Assembly (NCBI RefSeq): GCF_000315625.1
Contig: NW_005434584.1
Location: forward strand, 203,504 to 267,503
Direction of reading: 5' to 3'
DNA length: 64,000 bases
DNA from: Guillardia theta CCMP2712
Taxonomy: Eukaryota; Cryptophyceae; Pyrenomonadales; Geminigeraceae
Shown here in pieces: positions 10,201 to 20,577 of the stretch. A model generated the notes under the pieces. The model did not search any database, was not told the origin of the DNA, and was given only the letters and a program-made list of their open reading frames with translations. Position 1 is the stretch's first letter. Each line of letters starts with the position of its first letter. A program made the translations under genes and the position numbers.

Positions 10201-11640
10201 ACGGCAGAGAAGGCCAGGAGGAGCCGCCGGTCGTCGGCGGGGGCGGGCGAGCAGGAGGCGTCCAAGGAGGAGGAGGCGAGCTGGGCAGAGGAGCAGTACC
10301 GGTCCATCGCGCCCCAGACGGCAGAGAAGGCCAGGAGGAGCCGCCGGTCGTCGGCGGGGGCGGGCGAGCAGGAGGCGTCCAAGGAGGAGGAGGCGAGCTG
10401 GGCAGAGGAGCCGAACCAGTCCATCGCGCCCCAGACGGCAGAGAAGGCCAGGAGGAGCCGCCGGTCTTCTGTCAAATGTCCTGTGGTCGTTGAAGTCTCT
10501 TCATCAAGCTCATGTGAAGATCAAGCTTTTGTTTGTGCATCGAAGGGCACGAAGCGTGGTGCTCGCTTGTTAGTTCTTGAGTCTCAATCTTCGGTTATGA
10601 GCTCTCGGCATCGTCGATCAACTCGGCAATCAGTTCTGCTTTCCTGCTCCTCTCCTCATGTTTCTATTGGACCTGCCTCAGAGTTTCTCATCACACCTCG
10701 CAAGGAGTTTGACTGGAGATCGGTGGGTCTTGCTTCTGTTGTTCCTCCTTACCTGGTTTTCCTCTTTTCCTGGGATCAGGCAATCCTCTTGTCCTCTGCT
10801 GTTTCACTCATTCCTTCACTCCTTCCTTCGCTTGCTTCTTCCTACACACAAGACTGCCATCCCTTATGCGACATAATCTTCATCTACCTCCCTACATATT
10901 TTCATTCTGTTTCTTATCTTTTTCACTAGGGCTTAGAAGACAAGCCGGCTGAAGCGAAGCGTGGAACCAGATCAAAACGCAAATTGAGTGCTGTTGAAGA
11001 TGCTCCTGTCGAAGAAGAGGTGAAGGAGGTGTCTGCCAAACCCAAGACAGGCGGGAGAAAGAAAATGGCAACGGTTGAAACCCAAGATATCCAGGAGAAC
11101 CCCAGCAAGAAGACCAAGAGAACCTCTGCTGTTGTCCCTCAAGGCGTGGAGGCAGTTCCCAGCTCAACGAAAGCCAGTCGGTCAAAGAAGGCCAAGGACG
11201 TGCCCTCGGAGGACAAGGAGCAAGCAGCTCAGCCAAAGGCATCGAGGGCATCCAGGGAGCCCCGTCAGAGCAAACGGGTCAAGGAGGAATGTGCTGAGCC
11301 TATCGAGGACAAGAAGGAACAGCCTCGTGAGGTGAGAAGCAAGAAGGCAGGGAGGGAAGCCAGCGACAAGGACAAGGTTGAGGCTCCTGCTGCCCGAGTT
11401 GGTCGTCGCAAGAAGGATGTGGAAGCGAAGGAAGAGGAGGTTGCGGAGGAGAAGGAGGAGCCAAAGCGAACGTCCTCCCGCAGAACATCCGCTAAGCAGA
11501 AAAAGAATGACCAGAGCAGCTCGTCTGCCAGGGCCCAGGACGCTCCCAGCTCTGAGCCTCCTGCGACGAAGTCCAGACGGAAGACGGCTGCTGGGTCAGG
11601 AGGAGAACCTGAGGCGCCGGTCAGCAGGAGGACGAGGTGA
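7256..11640 (+). CDS. FHA-domain protein with 39-aa tandem repeats (Ki-67-like layout)
   Basis: Eight exons keep phase throughout: 7256-7362, 7419-7500, 7586-7729, 7779-7850, 7901-8008, 8060-8176, 8221-10722, 10930-11640, giving 1280 aa. Exons 1-3 encode an N-terminal FHA phosphopeptide-binding domain with the diagnostic FGR and SREHAEI motifs and the strands LKDKDVILIG and RKFIFH. Near residue 270 a Lys/Arg-rich stretch with KTPGSVSKRRSVCF fits the RVxF docking motif for protein phosphatase 1. Ten 39-aa repeats follow (9341-10470), each with a basic KARRSRRSS block, then a Lys/Arg/Glu-rich, disordered-looking tail. FHA, PP1 dock, tandem repeats and basic tail is the order in animal Ki-67, so a nuclear, chromosome-associated role is inferred. 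Orthology is not shown. The ATG at 7256 is the first in frame and just precedes the FHA start. Confidence 0.8.
9341..10470 (+). repeat. 117-bp coding tandem repeat, 10 copies
   Basis: Unit of 39 codons inside exon 7 of the FHA gene (starts at 9341, 9458 and so on). Copies are essentially identical except at codons 8-10 of the unit, which read QYR, QSQ, PYR, QNR, PNR or PNQ. The repeat is stop-free in at least three frames, including the complementary strand, which explains the long shadow frames seen there. Confidence 0.9.
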
Positions 11641-11975
11641 GAAAAGAGGAAGGAGCAAACGAGAGGGACTGACTGATTGACTGACAGGTCGCGGGCCATC
11701 TAATGAATTTCACTCACTTTCACTAACTGAACTAACTTAGTCACCCTGATTGACATCAACTAATACATCACTACAAGATTAAGCTCTGACTTCCCAACCC
11801 CCTTCCCTCAGTATTGCCTGATTCAAGGCTAACGCGACTGAACGGCATGGCATCGACTCTGTCTGAAGGCCTCCCGTCAGCTCCTTCCATCCTCTCGTTG
11901 ACCAGCACAAGATCAAAACAGATCAGTGGTGTCAGACAAGGTTGCGAGCCGTCTTGAAGTTCGATGTCACTTCCT
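11641..11975. other. Intergenic, nothing recognised
   Basis: Downstream flank of the FHA gene. No open frame, RNA gene or clear poly(A) signal could be supported. Confidence 0.5.
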
Positions 11976-12760
11976 TACCATGTGAGAGAGAGAGGAATGC
12001 GATACTACATGTGTGAGAGGAATGCGATACTACATGTGTGAGAGAGAGGAATGCGATACTACATGTGTGAGAGAGAGGAATGCGATACTACATGTGTGTG
12101 AGAGAGAGGAATGCGATACTACATGTGTGTGAGAGAGAGGAATGCGATACTACATGTGTGTGAGAGAGGAATGCGATACTACATGTGTGTGAGAGAGAGG
12201 AATGCGATACTACATGTGTGTGAGAGAGGAATGCGATACTACATGTGTGAGAGAGAGGAATGCGATACTACATGTGTGAGAGAGAGGAATGCGATACTAC
12301 ATGTGAGAGAGAGAGGAATGCGATACTACATGTGTGAGAGAGAGGAATGCGATACTACATGTGAGAGAGAGAGGAATGCGATACTACATGTGTGAGAGAG
12401 AGGAATGCGATACTACATGTGTGTGAGAGAGAGGAATGCGATACTACATGTGTGTGAGAGAGAGGAATGCGATACTACATGTGTGAGAGAGAGGAATGCG
12501 ATACTACATGTGTGAGAGAGAGGAATGCGATACTACATGTGAGAGAGAGAGGAATGCGATACTACATGTGTGAGAGAGAGGAATGCGATACTACATGTGT
12601 GAGAGAGGAATGCGATACTACATGTGAGAGAGAGAGGAATGCGATACTACATGTGTGAGAGAGAGGAATGCGATACTACATGTGTGTGAGAGAGGAATGC
12701 GATACTACATGTGAGAGAGAGAGGAATGCGATACTACATGTGTGAGAGAGAGGAATGGGC
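11976..12760. repeat. Minisatellite, ~28-30-bp unit with GAATGCGATACTACATGTGT
   Basis: About 26 copies of a unit made of a variable (GA)n/(TG)n spacer and the constant core aatgcgatactacatgtg. Copy length varies only through the dinucleotide spacer. Short frames repeating MRYYMCER are by-products of the array. Confidence 0.9.
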
Positions 12761-12931
12761 TTTCTAGTACCATGGTGACTGAGAGAGGTTTTCTAGTAGC
12801 TGTGGAACACAGCTATATACTTTCAAATAGATGTTATGCTCGTTCACGAGTTGAACGAATTCTTGAAAGATGTTCGACGCACGCTTGTATCCAAATGGCA
12901 GATTGCAATTTTGAAACTTTTGACCGAAAGG

Positions 12932-13567
12932 GGTCACAATTGTAAGATATTCACAATTGCAAGATATTCACGATTGTAAGATATTCACAATTGCAAGATA
13001 TTCACAATTGCAAAATATTCACAATTGCAAGATATTCACAATTGCAAGATATTCACAATTGTAAGATATTCACAATTGTAAGATATTCACGATTGCAAGA
13101 TATTCACGATTGCAAGATATTCACAATTGCAAAATATTCACAGTTGCAAAATATTCACAGTTGCAAGATATTCACAATTGCAAAATATTCACGATTGCAA
13201 GATATTCACAATTGCAAGATATTCACAATTGCAAGATATTCACAATTGCAAGATATTCACGATTGCAAGATATTCACAGTTGCAAGATATTCACAATTGC
13301 AAGATATTCACAATTGTAAGATATTCACAATTGCAAGATATTCACAATTGCAAAATATTCACAATTGCAAGATATTCACAATTGTAAGATATTCACAATT
13401 GCAAGATATTCACAATTGCAAGATATTCACGATTGCAAGATATTCACGATTGCAAGATATTCACAGTTGTAAGATATTCACAATTGTAAGATATTCACGA
13501 TTGTAAGATATTCACGATTGTAAGATATTCACAGTTGTAAGATATTCACAATTGTAAGATATTCGCG
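12932..13567. repeat. 17-bp minisatellite (GATATTCACAATTGCAA)
   Basis: About 37 copies with A/G and C/T point variants (aattgcaag, gattgcaag, agttgtaag). 17 bp is not a multiple of three, so all frames stay open and short peptides repeat every 51 bp. Its right end merges without a break into a reverse-transcriptase remnant (see 13565-14290). Confidence 0.9.
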
Positions 13568-14290
13568 ATGCTCAGCTTTCACGGGAATCTGCAAGAAACC
13601 TTTGAGGAAATCAAATGCAGACAGCAAAAGGTGTTTGCCAGACTTGCGACTCAATTTCGCTTGCCGAATGATGTCAGTGACATGTTCCAACATCTCGTCC
13701 GTGGTCGGCAGTGCATAGTCGATAAATGGTACGGTCTGCGACTGGACGAGGGTCATTCTTGCGACGAGAGGAAAGATTTGGAAATTCAAAGGGACTTGTA
13801 CAAGGCTCGATGATGTTGCGAGACAAGAGGAACTCGAGCTTGTCGCGAAGCTCCTGCTCAAGGAATCTGAAGATGGCACGCGGTAGGGACGAAGGCAAAC
13901 CGGAGTTGTACCTTGAGGGATGGGAATTTCTGCTTCAAATTCACGATGAATGCTGTAATCCTCGGGGAGGTCATCGACGAGAACATCTGCGAACTCAGGT
14001 TTAAGCTGCTGGATTACACTGTCGAGCTGACTGAGCTGGCGTGCCCGGAGGCATCAGAATGAGCTTCGAGTGCACTGGAAATGACGTTGACAAGATGACG
14101 TTGGCTGGATCCAACAAAGATTCCATTCATCTTCAGGATTGCTTGCCTGATCTGCATATACGTCTGTTAAAGACATGATATGAACGATGCGAACTTCAGC
14201 CGCTTGCGCTGCATTGGGGAGCTGATAAGACTTGGGCAAACAAATAAGTTGCGAGTATCGAACATACAGATGCATCTCGAATTGAATCAA
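13565..14290 (-). pseudogene. Decayed Ty3-type reverse transcriptase fragment
   Basis: Minus-strand pieces in changing frames match the start of a Ty3/gypsy RT. Upstream linker: VDDLPEDYSIHREF and GTTPVCLRPYRVP. RT start: FLLSRNIIEPCTSPFEFP. Core: DYALPTTDEML and SAFDFLKGFLQIPV. At least two frameshifts separate them, and the sequence breaks off before the catalytic YxDD motif, exactly where the 17-bp array begins. It is dead, and older than the LTR element at 1789-4659. A gag-like piece in the same orientation lies at 14720-14882. Confidence 0.75.
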
Positions 14291-14360
14291 ATCAAATCAG
14301 TAATGAGATCCTGCAGGCAACGTAGAGATGGTCGAACATACCAAAGAAAGAAAGAAAGAA

Positions 14361-14644
<284 letters not shown>

Positions 14645-14719
14645 CTCAACGGAAAAGGGGGGCCTCCAGACGACTACTTCGCCCGCGTCGTCGACTCTGC
14701 TCGAGCCCTATTCCTGATT

Positions 14720-14882
14720 GGCGGTAGTGCCTGACGCACCTGGCGTCAGAGCAGCTGCAACAAGCTCTGCTGTGCGAGTAGCTTGTGTTTCCATGGAGGT
14801 ACGGAGTTCATCGAGGACATTTTGTCCTTCCCCTGCTTCCTCCGCTATGTCCAATTGCTGTCTGGTTGAGTTCATCTTGATG
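14720..14882 (-). pseudogene. Possible Gag remnant of an old retroelement
   Basis: The minus strand reads an open, helix-rich stretch with DIAEEAGEGQNVLDELRTS and a small-residue run after it, ending at a stop near 14706. Its length, composition and orientation relative to the RT fragment at 13565-14290 suggest the Gag start of the same dead element. The assignment is by context only. Confidence 0.4.
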
Positions 14883-14970
14883 AATCAATGTCTCCTCGGC
14901 ATTCATACGTTCTTTGCCGACTTTGAGTGCGACCGCCACGATTCCCTGCAGGCGGAAATCTTTGCTATTG

Positions 14971-15212
14971 AAACTGAACCTTTGAGGATTGAAACTGAAC
15001 CTTTGAGGATTGAAACTGAACCTTTGAGGATTGAAACTGAACCTTTGAGGATTGAAACTGAACCTTTGAGGATTGAAACTGAACCTTTGAGGATTGAAAC
15101 TGAACCTTTGAGGATTGAAACTGAACCTTTGAGGATTGAAACTGAACCTTTGAGGATTGAAACTGAACCTTTGAGGATTGAAACTGAACCTTTGAGGATT
15201 GAAACTGAACCT
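14971..15212. repeat. 21-bp minisatellite (AACCTTTGAGGATTGAAACTG)
   Basis: About eleven to twelve perfect copies. Because 21 is a multiple of three, the plus strand encodes an uninterrupted EPLRIET heptapeptide series and the minus strand an RFSFNPQ series. I do not consider either a supported gene. Confidence 0.9.
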
Positions 15213-15329
15213 GAAGCTTGCTACCAGATGTTGTACACAACCTTCGAGAATGAGATCACTGCTGCATTCACTACAACACAACGAGCACGACAGACTACTA
15301 GCACAGAGCCGACAGCTGTCGGCTAGGAC

Positions 15330-16940
15330 ATGAAACCATCACAAATCTGTTTGACAAGTACGAGATCGGCAAGCTGTATCCAGCGCCAGGTGCTGTCAAT
15401 CCTGTATGTGTCACCCTCAGACCTCACCTTGACTGGACTACCGATGCTTACCTCCGCGTCCACAGTTGACTTCTACGATGAATATGGAATCAGTCCTCTA
15501 TCGACCACGTCACTACATGGTTACTTCACCACAATCTCTGGTAACAACATCCTGAACTCTGCCTACAACAAGGGGAGCTGTTAGCTCCAGTGACGCCCCC
15601 AGGGGTACAGATCTACACCAAGCAAGATACGGAAAAGCGAATCTATGGGTACAAGTTAATGCTATCAAGCTGTGCTGGCTACATCGTTGATCCTTGGTTC
15701 CCACTTGCCACGATAAGATCTAGCTCCAACCTCACTCCAAACACCGTGAGGATGACTGTGGAACTGCAACCAAACTATGCTCTGACATCGAGCCAGGCGG
15801 TGACAGTCTCGTGGCTCATTGGGTTCTTCGCCTCTCTTGATACATGTACCTGCAGGATCAGCAGAAATGGAGAGTATGTGATTGTTGTTTCAAACACAAT
15901 CAGGGGAAACATCCATGGAAGCGACTTTTTTGCTTCAACATAAACCTTCAAGAAGAATGAGTTCAAGATGACCTATCTGCAGTATGGAGTTGGTCAGGGC
16001 GCTTCTGCAACAGCGACAATCTCGAGCAGAGTGGTTACTGCCATCACCATAACCGATCCTGGACATGCATAGTATATCACTCCTGGGGATCGTCACCCCT
16101 GCAGCAGCCGAGACTGGAACCGTGACTACATCTGAGGCTCAGGCTTATCTCTATGACAGGAGCATCTACACTGTTCAATTTCAGATTCAGAATCCAAGCG
16201 CAGAGCAGTCCGCACTCGAGTTACAGCATCTACATCTGCACCAGCCTACAGGATTGAGATCACATGTCGAGTGTAATCAACCAGGGAAGTGGACGCATGG
16301 AGCTGTAGCTGTTCCTATCCCATCAGTGTTCTTGTCCTCCACCCCTCTCGGTGTCGTCATCACACAAACCTTGAACGATCATTGATTACAACCCGTGATT
16401 GTTGCCAAGAGCGCGAGGGTGGAGCCGGGTCAGTCATTGACTATCACCATTCCTGGATACGATACAGGTTCAAGTCTTGCCCCAAGGATGTGAACGCATA
16501 CATCACTCCATCTACCGAGGACGTGGCCAAGACTATTGCGAAGAGAACGAGGTACTACTACGCTACCTCGCTGCCAGTGAAGAGCTCGTATGTGAAGGGA
16601 GACGGAGTGAGGGGAATGGTGATCACTGGCAGCACATTGACTGGTGACTGCAGCATCAAGTACGTGGAGGCTCCCCAGAGCATGGGAGGAAACAAGCCGG
16701 AGGTTCGATTTATCTCCGATACGATACACAGCTCTACCGCAGTTCATCGGTCAGTGTGTGACGAGCGCAGGGTCGAGGAGCTACTTCAACGGAGTTTCTA
16801 TTGTCGAGAAGCACAGGATTCTGGGAAGGAATGATAAAGAGAGAAAGATTCTGACTCGAACATTTGCAATCACATATTTTCTGAGGGATAGACTCTGGGC
16901 CATTCAGAATTCTGATAGGGTCATACAAGTCGGCTGACAT
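15330..16940 (+). pseudogene. Degraded gene of unknown family, possibly a surface protein
   Basis: Three to five plus-strand frame segments of protein-like composition follow one another: about 15330-15584, 15590-15943, 16065-16385, 16385-16500 and 16500-16900. They are rich in Ser, Thr, Val and Ile, with phrases such as ALTSSQAVTVSWLIGF, YTVQFQIQNPSAEQSA and VEPGQSLTITIPGYDTGSS that look like beta-sandwich extracellular domains. Stops and frame changes divide them, and I could not join them with GT-AG introns. I read this as a decaying gene for a large secreted or surface protein; the family is not recognised. Confidence 0.4.
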
Positions 16941-17501
16941 CCTTCTTGTCGATACTCTCAGTGTAAGTCTACGACAACGCCAACCTTGACTTGGGGCTCG
17001 ATCGCCGTCAAGATCTTCACACCGTTTGAGAAATTGTTGACAAAGTGCGCCAATGTCAAAGAATGAAACTTGGTTTTCGGAGCCAACTTCAGGGAATCAG
17101 AAACCTCTGTCTCGTCCAGCTGCAGTCACTCAAATTTCTTCCTGTAGATCGTTGAATGGCCAACCTCATTCGACAGCATTAAAAGTAAATTGTTTCGAGC
17201 TCTTGCAGGAATACATCAGATAAGGCCAGAAAACTGAACAGCAAACAATGTCATCGTTGTTAATCAAGATTCCGTTCAGTCCGTGGAAAATTTGGATTTC
17301 CTTCCACTATCACACTGGTAGAAGGATATTTTGATCTCATCGCATTGATCCTTGAGGAGATGGAGCGATTTTTGTCATCATTGTTCGCAACAATGATAGT
17401 GAGGCTCTGACAGCAGCATGCAGGGGATATGGCCTCCCTGACAAGTTCATGCTGGGTCCCTCGAAGGCCAGGGGTGAAGATCTTGAATCGCTCAGTCGTA
17501 T
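16941..17501. other. Intergenic, nothing recognised
   Basis: Mixed-composition DNA between the degraded gene and the sulfotransferase remnant. No supported feature. Confidence 0.4.
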
Positions 17502-18380
17502 TTAGATGCTAATTGGTAATTTGCAGTCTCCTTTCAAAACGTTTTGTGGCTTTTGATTATCTGGGCGGTAACTGCTGTTTTTGTGAAAATGCAGTACTTG
17601 ATTATAGGTACAATTCTTAATACGGAACCAATGCAGCAGATCATTGTAATTTTGAGCAGAAAAGCTTTCCAAGGGCAAGAGAAAAGTTTCTGTCCCTCCT
17701 GCACTCGAGTGCCAGCGATCAATTTCCATACAAGTTTCTTGCATCTAAGGACTTCGGCGTCGAATTTTTATGAAACAAAGATTGTATTTGAAGAGATGTG
17801 TTTTGCCTGTAGTTCAGAATAATCCTGTAGCATGGAAACAACTTCTTAACGAACTGGAATTCATCGGCTGTTCTTGTTCGAATTTCTTTGAAGCCACGGA
17901 TATAAGTTTTTGACCTCTCAAGCTTCTTGAAAGGACGTATGCCTGAAAACCACTTTTGCATGTGACAAATTCCTTCATCTTCCTGTATGACTCCATGACC
18001 CCCTGCACCCTTCCTGGGCCTCCCTTTGCTCAATCGTTTTTTGTTGCTGGTACAACTGCAAGGCCGAGGACAACATCCCACCAAAGTCAGGAAGCAAATT
18101 GATCATCTCCAATAGTGTAGTAGACCCACTGCGGCCAGTTCCAAAAATGAAAAGCCACTTTCGCTTGCATGGATCACAAGATAATGCTGAATACGTCGAT
18201 GAGGTTGTGTTAGCGCAATAAGAATGTGGGCACCACATCCTCTCTAGTATTTGTCTGCCGGTGCTCTCGCAGGGAGACTTATCCTTCCCGTAATGACAAG
18301 AACTGAAGCCATCGCAACAAAAACCAGGCAAGCGGAAGCATTCCATGAGCACGCCATTCCCACCTGTGAGCGATTTGAAG
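17502..18380 (-). pseudogene. Sulfotransferase-like gene, frameshifted
   Basis: The minus strand encodes the hallmarks of the PAPS-dependent sulfotransferase fold. The 5'-phosphosulfate loop is seen in KWLFIFGTGRSGSTTLLEM (about 18115-18175), then YIRGFKEIR, the 3'-phosphate region KKLFPCYRIILNYRQNTS, and the C-terminal segment TETFLLPLESFSAQNYNDLL. These lie in three frames: breaks near 18010 and near 17740 cannot be joined by obvious GT-AG introns. An upstream acceptor (cacag at about 18366) hints at earlier exons. Either this is a recent pseudogene or the assembly has two indel errors. The likely role was Golgi sulfation of a glycan or protein. Confidence 0.6.
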
Positions 18381-18998
18381 GGTCACCAACCCCACCATTA
18401 TCCATGAAGTCGGTGTATGAATGACCCCTTCTTTTGGAATATCTCCGGTATTACATCTCAGAGGAGCTTTCGACCAGATAAAGCTTTACGACCAGACCTA
18501 GTTCCTGACATCTCTTATTTCAACATCTCTTATTTGTTTCTTATTTTTATTTCAACCAGTTTCGAATCATGATTTGACTACGATCGAGCATTCAAGTTTA
18601 CTCTGCACTTTCACACGATCAAGATCATCCAGATCAAGATCATGAATACATTTTGCTCTGGAAAGGCGATGTGCATTTTCATTTTCAAATCTTTAGTCAT
18701 CATCAAGAAAGCTAATCACAACTTTGCTTAACGCATCACTGGAATGGTTTGCAAGGCACATCGATCTGGGTCCTCTGCGACTCTCGAGTCAATCTGAACC
18801 TGTATGTTCGCCACAGTCAACTTCCATCAACTAGGGTGCTGAGATCCGTGGCTGCACTGACAAGCTGCAGATAATCTGTTACCCCTCGCAGAGCTCTGAT
18901 AATCTCTTACATACCAGGTCAGATTCAACGCCCACGTGTATTTACCGTCTCGTCCCGAGTCCTCCTCCAGCATCTAGTCCCGAGTCCTCCCAACGGAT
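18381..18998. other. Intergenic, nothing recognised
   Basis: No open frame above background. Possible upstream region of the sulfotransferase-like gene. Confidence 0.4.
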
Positions 18999-19552
18999 AA
19001 TCCATATGATGATAATCCATATGATGATAATCCATATGATGATAATCCACATGATGATAATCCATATGATGATAATCCACATGATGATAATCCATATGAT
19101 GATAATCCATATGATGATAATCCACATGATGATAATCCATATGATGATAATCCATATGATGATAATCCACATGATGATAATCCATATGATGATAATCCAT
19201 ATGATGATAATCCATATGATGATAATCCATATGATGATAATCCATATGATGATAATCCACATGATGATAATCCATATGATGATAATCCATATGATGATAA
19301 TCCACATGATGATAATCCACATGATGATAATCCATATGATGATAATCCATATGATGATAATCCATATGATGATAATCCATATGATGATAATCCATATGAT
19401 GATAATCCATATGATGATAATCCACATGATGATAATCCATATGATGATAATCCATATGATGATAATCCATATGATGATAATCCATATGATGATAATCCAC
19501 ATGATGATAATCCATATGATGATAATCCATATGATGATAATCCATATGATGA
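18999..19552. repeat. 15-bp minisatellite (CATATGATGATAATC), about 37 copies
   Basis: Perfect 15-bp periodicity with one frequent variant: each unit begins CAT or CAC. Being a multiple of three, the array is open in four of the six frames and yields MDYHH, SSYGL, WIII and MMIIH peptide ladders. These are artefacts. Confidence 0.95.
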
Positions 19553-20577
19553 TTCTTCCTCTGCCGTAGCGTTCACTGAGGGAGCAAGGTTATCACGATA
19601 TGAGGACATCAGTGTAGGTGCACTGGTTCATAATGCTACTACTGACAATCGTACAAGACGTCTTTGACAGCAGGGGGCGAACTTAAATCTACCATACGTA
19701 ACTGGGTTACATAGGCTCCTTTCCTTCACTCCCATGCCTTTCCTCGCCGCTGTACCTGCAGCCATACCCTCCTGCTGGTCTATCGGGAGGGTGTCAATGA
19801 AGGCGGATGCTCTGCGAGGTACGAGGGGATGTCAACAGCAGCGGAGGAGCGCGACGGAGCTGACGATGTCAAAGTTGAGCATCAACGATAGGGATGGACT
19901 TGAGAGTTTTGAGACCCGAAGGTTAGACTCTCGATATCTCAAGAACAGTTTGAAGCTTGAAGGCATGATTACAACTCTGAAGGCTCTGACCGCTGCTTGC
20001 AACTTACTGCACGCTCACTGCCACAACTCATGCCTTGTCAGCCGCCCCAGTCATGTAGTCTAACATTTCCAGTTGGAGTGTATCTTGTGAACATATACAC
20101 CAACTGCACCAACAAGTGAGTTGGGAGTATGTCTATCTTGTTAATCATACATCAATCTCACGCATGTTGTCAATGAATGCTCACAGGATAAGATGTGTTG
20201 ATGTCCCGGAAACCTTGTCCAGAACAGCCGGTGCCAGTCAGCATCATTGATATTATCTTTGTCGTCACAAGGTTTCATCTCAGCTCTTTCTCATACTTCT
20301 TTCTGTTGTTCAATCCTATTCATCTCCTTTACTGCTTCCAGCCACTAGTGGTCGCGATAACTACCGGACAGAGCTGCTTGTCATGCTCTACTCGTCGTAG
20401 CTCGTCATTGTCATTGTGCATGATAGCATTCGGGTCAAAACCTTCACAGAATTCTCTTCATTCTCACAGCAACGTCGCGCACTCCCACGTCAACTCGAGC
20501 TCAACTTTTCCAGAGTCAAGAACATCTCATCCATACTCAGCCGCTGCTCTGCCTCCTGCTTCCAACCTAGCACAGCA
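19553..20577. other. Intergenic, nothing recognised
   Basis: A 109-codon plus-strand frame (19734-20063) has an ATG but no recognisable domain and may be chance. The rest is unassigned. Confidence 0.4.

Noticed and set aside
9257-10573. Arg-rich 438-codon plus frame and a 387-codon minus frame over the FHA gene repeats
   Set aside because: Shadows of the 117-bp coding repeat; the FHA frame alone is supported by splice phase and a domain.
11976-13567. CRISPR-like regular spacing
   Set aside because: The units are contiguous tandem copies without unique spacers, and the DNA is eukaryotic nuclear.
18925-19609. Four open frames of 186-211 codons over the 15-bp array
   Set aside because: Periodicity in multiples of three keeps frames open on both strands; no start context or non-repeat coding sequence.
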